A program made the translations under genes and the position numbers. The notes beneath the pieces were generated by a model. That model did no database searches. It saw nothing but the letters and a program-made list of their open reading frames with translations, and was not told where the DNA came from. Below are positions 58,475 through 64,000 of a stretch of DNA of 64,000 nt, piece after piece. Origin of the DNA: Brasenia schreberi (lineage: Eukaryota > Streptophyta > Magnoliopsida > Nymphaeales > Cabombaceae). Where the stretch lies: contig JAYKKT010000074.1 in assembly GCA_036023115.1 (NCBI GenBank), positions 14,369,501 to 14,433,500 of the forward strand, in the 5' to 3' direction. How positions within the stretch are numbered: position 1 is the stretch's first letter; each line of letters begins with the position of its first letter.

Positions 58475-58800
58475 ACAACAACACCAACTAAACCTTTTCC
58501 CATGTTAGATGGAGTCAACTATGGATTATTTGTTTAAATGAGATCAGCCATATGGATTCTTTATTTTTGTAGAGCATGATCATGCGCCATGCTAATAGTT
58601 AACTCAATAGTTTTGTGGTCTTCTTTTTCTTTTAAAAATCTCACAAATTAGATTTTCATACTTTCTTACCCGAGTTTCCTTTGGTCATCTTTCTACGTGT
58701 TCAAGCCATCTTAGATAATCTTCCCTCATTTTATCATTTATTGGTATCACTTCCAATTTGTTTCTAATAACCTCATTATGTAATGGCCATTCATCCCTCT
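58475..58800 (-). mobile_element. RTE-type LINE, copy G, decayed 3' end
   Basis: (aac)n, then aaaccttttcccatgttaga and the complement of the RT C-terminus (cacttccaatttgtttctaa and aacctcattatgtaatgg). Many substitutions and a small internal duplication of the 3' terminal part make it the oldest copy here. Confidence 0.8.
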
Positions 58801-58984
58801 GCTAAATACTTAACACAAAGTGATAGGTAACTTGTGGCTACATTTGTGCAACATCTTGATTAAGCCCATTTGCAGAACTTAAAACAACCACTCAGTTTCT
58901 TTTGTTGTGGTTTAAAGATCATATTTGTGTTCAAAAACTTACATTTATCACAAAGAATATCGATAAAAATCTCTTCGGATTTTC

Positions 58985-59500
58985 ATCCCGGATGACATGA
59001 CCATACGGGTGCCAACCCATTTTGATGGCACTTGTGAGGATGAGTAGGGTCGATGCTGCCCCACATTTGTGGCTTCCGATCTATTCAATCACACTAAGCA
59101 TCTTTATACATGGAATAACAGGACAATCTGTCATGGATATGTTCTCTTCTTTGTATGCTTTCAAGTCACCAAATACAACTTTATATGCTTTCAAGTCACC
59201 ATGTCTTCGATGAGCTTCAAAAGATCCAGATGGAAGCTTTGAAGTTAAAGATTCACACTGGAGAGAGAGTCATCAAATAAATTAATATCAAGATTCAACT
59301 TATAGAAACCAAGTAAAACTGTGCTATATTCCAAAAGAACGTCAAGCATCGCCATTTGGCCCACTAAATCGGCTCTAGCAGGTGATTCGGAGGGAGAAAA
59401 AGTGTAGAGGCGGGAGGCGACTCCTGTAAGTGGTTTCTTCTTCTTCTTCTTTTGTTGAAAGTCATTAGGTTTTCTGCGAGATGTTGAGAAAGTGGACAAA
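58985..59500 (-). other. unrecognised minus-strand open stretch with a short duplication
   Basis: On the minus strand KLPSGSFEAHRRHGDLKAYK is followed by VVFGDLKAYKE, produced by tatgctttcaagtcacca occurring twice (59153 and 59184). The open frame reaches 59499. This might be an exon fragment of a host gene, but I do not recognise it and see no convincing splice sites. Confidence 0.2.
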
Positions 59501-61250
59501 AAATTTGTTTTCTACACATCAGTGGCAGACCGTTGAGTAGTAATTAGAGTGACTCACATGTCATGTTGGGTAGACTGACACAATGTGTCATGTTGGGCCT
59601 CACATGTCATGTCATTTTTTGGTGACACCAGTCCAAACACGGAATTAAGAGTCCTGTGTAGAGGAGAATGAGTTCGAGTCCAGTTTAGTAATTAGAGTAG
59701 ATTCAAATATCTTAATCGGGTCCAAACAGAATTTTAAGGATTTAGATTAGGTTTTAAGGACATTCTGAGCTGTTTTTTATGCGATTTGAATTGTTGGTTT
59801 CATAGTTAAATATAAAATATTAATATTATACTTTTATCATGACTTAAAGACTAAAAGAGATGAGCACTATGATATTTGGATCAGTATAGAAGTTTCAAGT
59901 AGGTGGATGTGTTCTCTCTTGAGATGCATGGTGAAGATAGTTTTAATTACTTTTAAATAATCTATGAGATTGTAAAATATTTATTAATGTTTTGAAATAA
60001 TTATATATGTGTTAGTTTATTAAATGAAATTAGAAAATACTTTATTGTGAACATGGATGTATTGCATGAATGTGATTGTATGCAAGTAAATCATTAATGT
60101 GTATGGATTTACCTTTCATCAATGATGGTATAGAATATCGTTGAACTGCAAATAGACGTATCCGTTAGTGCTAACTCATTGGTTGTTATTGTTGACAAAC
60201 AAAATATTATCGAGTATTGATATATTTTTCACAACAGTATGAAATGTTGTTGGATGGTAGATGGCGTATCAAATAGTGCTAGCTCCTAGTTACTTTGATT
60301 ACTTTATTGGTTATGCTAGTTTTATTTATAGTTACATTGGGTAACTTTTGTGGGATTGTATGACATGCTTAGGTTGAGGACATATGAAACTAGTCAACGA
60401 GAGGGAAGAGTTAATGTAAAGTAAACAAATTTGATATTGGTTATGAATATGTAAGATATAGTAATTGAACATAATATGAATGTGATGTAGAGATATGAAG
60501 ACTGAGAAGTGATCTTAGGTAGATTTTGTGGATCTAGGAAGTGGTTGTAGGTCATTGTGTGTGGATATTGTTGAAATTAAGTGGGTGAATGTATGACTTT
60601 ACTAGTGTGGTATCTGAATACTTTGCTTCATAAATCTAAAAGGTTGAACCTAACAAATTGGTGATTCAATAGTTAAGGTCTTGGTTATGACATATTGAGG
60701 GTGTCGTTGGAAGGTACATGGCCTGAAAAAGGAGGGTTCGAGAAACTCCTATGACTTATTGGTGGTTGGACACTGTAAAAGTCATGTGATTGAAACTAAA
60801 CTTGCATTATTGATAAGTGTTTGAACATATATACATATTTGACATGATAACACTCATTTAAAATTTTAATATAGATTTCTTATTGTAATATATGAATTGA
60901 AAACAAAATGTATTTAGTATGTTAATACGAAGACATGACATCTATCTATCTATGAGCACAATTATGATACTCATATTTTATTTAATATTATAAAACCTAA
61001 TCAGTAGATATACCGAGGTGATTGGACCACTTGAAGATAGGATCTTTTATTACGCTACGTTATGGGAGAATTTAATAGGTTGTTAGTATTTTGATTTTTC
61101 TTTTATTTTTAATTTTCATTGTTGTACCACCGTATGATGAACTCTGTTTATATATACATAAATACAGTCGAACTTCTTGTGTGATTTTATTGAGTTATAT
61201 CGTCATTGAATTATCAAGCATTCACCATATTTATTCATGTAACATGAACA
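59501..61250. other. AT-rich intergenic, nothing recognised
   Basis: Strongly AT-rich DNA without supported frames, tandem repeats or element ends. Confidence 0.4.
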
Positions 61251-62780
61251 TGTCCTATGTCCATGTCGATTGACACCTGCCCGTCCATGTAGACTGTGCT
61301 GACACCTGCACGTGGAAAAAGTTGTTTAGAAGGACTACACATTTCTAGTCATCACCTAGCAGACCTGCGTGGCCAGAAGTTGCCCAGACTCCTTCCTGTA
61401 CACTCTTCCACATTTCTGGAAAAGAGGAGTGCACACAAGAAGAGGAGAAACTGCGCGTCAACCCTTGTGGGTCGCGTGTGCTAAGTGTGTCTGAAGACAT
61501 CGTCGGGTGCTGAGAGAGGAGGTGTGGTTCGGTGTACCACACTCATGCTCTTCACTGTTCCTTGGCTGTGGTAGCCAAGGAATACCATTATGGGCTTGGA
61601 CAACCATTTTTGAAGGCGTATTTGGCTCCTCTCGTTGAATACAACAACCAGGTTGGAGGTGTCATAGAGAGTGTTTGTGAGTATGTGCAGCCGTTTAGTA
61701 CCGTAAAATCGATAACATGAGGGACAAGAACAACAAAGAGAGCTCTAGATGTGATGGAGACTAGAATCAAAGTGATTCACGACAGCCAGGTGGATACCGA
61801 AATCAGCCCCAATGCCAACTAGTTGCGGATGCTAATGGTGAGAAGCTTCTTCAAACAGCTGAAAGCAAACATCAGCCAGGAAGTAGAAGGAACGGAGGCC
61901 GTGCTATGTTTGCAAAATCTCCATTGGATGAGGTGTAATTACAGTGACGGCTAAAGAAGAGGAATCCCAGTCGAACCTTGAAGACAACGAGGACATTGCT
62001 CATGCAGTGCTTATTCAACTGCTTAACACAATGGAGGCAATAGGAGGACCTCAGTGGTGGCCTTATTTTCGTGAAAACACGGTTCAACCAACATCATGTG
62101 TATGTATGTCCTTGGAGGCTTCCAACTGGAGGTTGAGGCTCGCAATCGGAGAATCACACGAGCTTTCTACTAATCCTGGGTGGTGAATTATTTTAGCACA
62201 TTGGTGGGTTGGTGTACCTAAGAGACGACGAACTGAAAACTGATACCGAAAGCAGTCGAATGAAGACCACCAGTTCAACCTACCATAATAGGGGGTAGTG
62301 AAGATTGTTGGCGAAAGGATACAAGAACCTTTCCAAAAAACAGAGGAAGGGTCAGACAAGCATTGAGCCCGTGATAGGGTTGAGACAGGAGAGGTTATCA
62401 TTAGTGATAGGGTTGAGGCAAGGGAGGTTATCATTAGCAGGCAGATACCTCCCAAGAGGTGATATGGCAGTCACAGCCCCAATGAGGGGTTGTGCAGACC
62501 CTAGGTCAACCTGCTGAGTTTATGGTTGATGGCATAAAGTGCCACCATCTCGTGGTGAAGCGCAAGCAATCGTTCAACAGCCGTGGGTAGATCCCACACC
62601 AGGAGGGAGTGCAGGCACTCGAGACAACGCTCTATAGGTGCAATAGGTAGGCGCCATGCAACAACACCTGTGTACTACGATACTAGGCATTGCCTAGTAG
62701 GATTCACATGCTGCTGAAGCCGACTCCGGCAGACTCCACGAGACCTCGAAGGCGAGGCCCCCATTTAACCAGGAAAGAAT
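61251..62780 (+). other. GC-richer stretch, possible decayed retroelement body
   Basis: The base composition changes here compared with both sides. Short frames (61532-61720, 61944-62186, 62305-62517) show no known domain. A 33-bp tandem duplication (gtgatagggttgaga at 62371; gtgatagggttgagg at 62404) is present. It lies directly before a possible LTR start and may be its internal region. Confidence 0.3.
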
Positions 62781-63460
62781 TGTTAACACCATCAGTTTCG
62801 AGAGATCTATCCACAGGATACTTCGCACCATGCCAGGTGCCAATCTTCATCTGATCTATCAGGAGGTTCAGGGGTTTTGCCTTTGACTGTCTTAAGGAGG
62901 TTTAGGTCAACCCAAAGGAGATCTTTCTTTATGCTTGAATCTTGTAATAAGCGTCAAGTGAGCACCACAAGTGTGCTTGAAGGAGGTTTGGGCGGTTAGA
63001 GTGTGCGTACAAGGTCCAATCAGAACCCAAGTGGTGTGCCCAAGATATCTTGTGATCGAGTCAAGGTGTCTTGTGTCGTATCCCTTATGGTATAAAAAGG
63101 AGCCAACTAGAGTCCTTAAAGGAGTTCAACCGTTGTATGGGATAGGGTGAGAGAGGTGCTTCAGAGAGGGTTGAAGGGAGAGCACGAGGAAAGCACGCAA
63201 GAGAGGTTGAAGGGAGAGCACGAAGGGTGACAGTCTGAGACTCCCCTTCTCCGGTCAACCACCTCCACAAGCCGCACAAGTGCAGCCAGCCATGCGGAGA
63301 GGTTGTAGCTCCGGTCTCCCTCAAGGTGGTGCGTCAACTTCTAGTCACCACCACTATTATAACCGATCCAAGCTGAAGGAAATAAACCCCTTCTCAGGAC
63401 TTTGTGCAACCGGGACCATCGTGTGTGTATATGCGCCAAATCAAACCGAACGAAAGAGGG
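62781..63460 (+). repeat. possible LTR
   Basis: Begins TGTTAACACC after ccaggaaagaat. It has TATAAAAAGG at 63091, a leader with repeated ttgaagggagagcacga (63171 and 63208), and is followed by attggcaccatcatcgga, which resembles the TTGGCACC-type region found after the 5' LTR in some plant gypsy elements. No second LTR is in the window. Confidence 0.4.
63091..63100 (+). promoter_or_regulatory. TATA box in the possible LTR
   Basis: TATAAAAAGG at the middle of the candidate LTR, followed by GA-rich transcribed-looking sequence. Confidence 0.45.
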
Positions 63461-64000
63461 AATTGGCACCATCATCGGAAACCGTCTGGTGACATTAAAC
63501 CATGTGCTACTTGAATGTGATGTAATTACACAAGCAGCTCAATCAGCCGGTAAACTGAGAGATATACGATCATACCTGGAGGTAGAGGCGTTGGGAAATT
63601 ATGAAATTGAAAAGTACTTCGATACTACTAGATGTCATCACGATAGTGAAACATCGTGTTATTTAATAAACATAAACATAGGTGTTGTGATTACAAGTTA
63701 GGGTAGTCATGAGCCCCGATTAGTTATACGTGTGCACATTCGATCAACTCATGAAAACCTCTCTCTATCCTAAACATTGCTTGACACCATCATTTCATTC
63801 GATCAATCGAACAGTAATCATCAAAACACTCAAAACACTCATCCCGTGATGCGAAATGAATACCTTGATCACCACCATCTTCATTGATTACAAAAATGAT
63901 AACAGCCTTGATTGATTACAAAAATGATAAAACAGTGATACTGTCTAATATGAAAAGCTGTCTAAGAACTTTTTTGAAACTGTCTAATATGAAAGCTGTC
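63461..64000. other. right end of window, short tandem repeats
   Basis: An open frame to 63701 has no known domain. At 63880-64000 two short duplications are seen: gattacaaaaatgata twice and actgtctaatatgaaa twice. Confidence 0.4.

Noticed and set aside
62305..62517. 70-codon frame with repeated GLRQ(E/G)RLSL
   Set aside because: It is caused by the 33-bp tandem duplication; no domain.

Overview
The window is nuclear DNA of a flowering plant. It holds intron-containing host genes for a plant two-LIM-domain protein (WLIM2 type) and for the 25 kDa subunit of pre-mRNA cleavage factor Im (CFIS2 type), and most of the rest is plant retrotransposons and DNA transposons. The coding exons are not strongly GC-rich, which argues mildly against a grass, but I cannot name the species. 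All calls come from reading the sequence; no database search was run.

Layout. 1-7.1 kb is the 3' half of a Ty3/gypsy element of the Tat type (two RNase H domains, polypurine tract, very long LTR with a TATA box and a 111-bp tandem array). 7.1-11.5 kb is a decayed L1-type LINE split by a full-length RTE-type LINE with a 15-bp target duplication. A 3' fragment of the same RTE family lies at 12.2-12.5 kb. 13.1-22.5 kb is the WLIM2 gene on the plus strand. Its 7.2-kb first intron contains a 3278-bp hAT transposon with an 8-bp target duplication and a damaged transposase.

24.4-39.1 kb is the CFIS2 gene on the minus strand, convergent with WLIM2. Its introns contain two long RTE copies. A miniature RTE lies directly against a truncated exon, and two exons carry small insertions that break the frame, so this copy looks like a pseudogene or a poorly polished stretch of assembly. 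39.9-46.5 kb holds a 5S-rRNA-like relic and a decayed Ty3/gypsy element (minus strand, two LTRs) inserted into a 91-bp tandem repeat upstream of a TATA box. 49.3-53.9 kb is a decayed Ty1/copia element with both LTRs. A short intact reading frame with its own TATA box at 54.7 kb is a candidate small host gene. The remainder is AT-rich intergenic DNA with tRNA-like SINE candidates, a decayed RTE end at 58.5 kb and a possible LTR at 62.8-63.5 kb.

The most informative structure is the RTE family. Seven copies range from full length to a 69-bp insertion made of little more than the 3' terminus. They share a leader with repeated hairpins, one copy is reduced to its two ends, and several are datable by target duplications. 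No new defence or metabolic system is visible. The unusual content is in element architecture: hairpin leaders, a TATA box inside an inverted repeat, dense subterminal motifs, and transposon impact on CFIS2.
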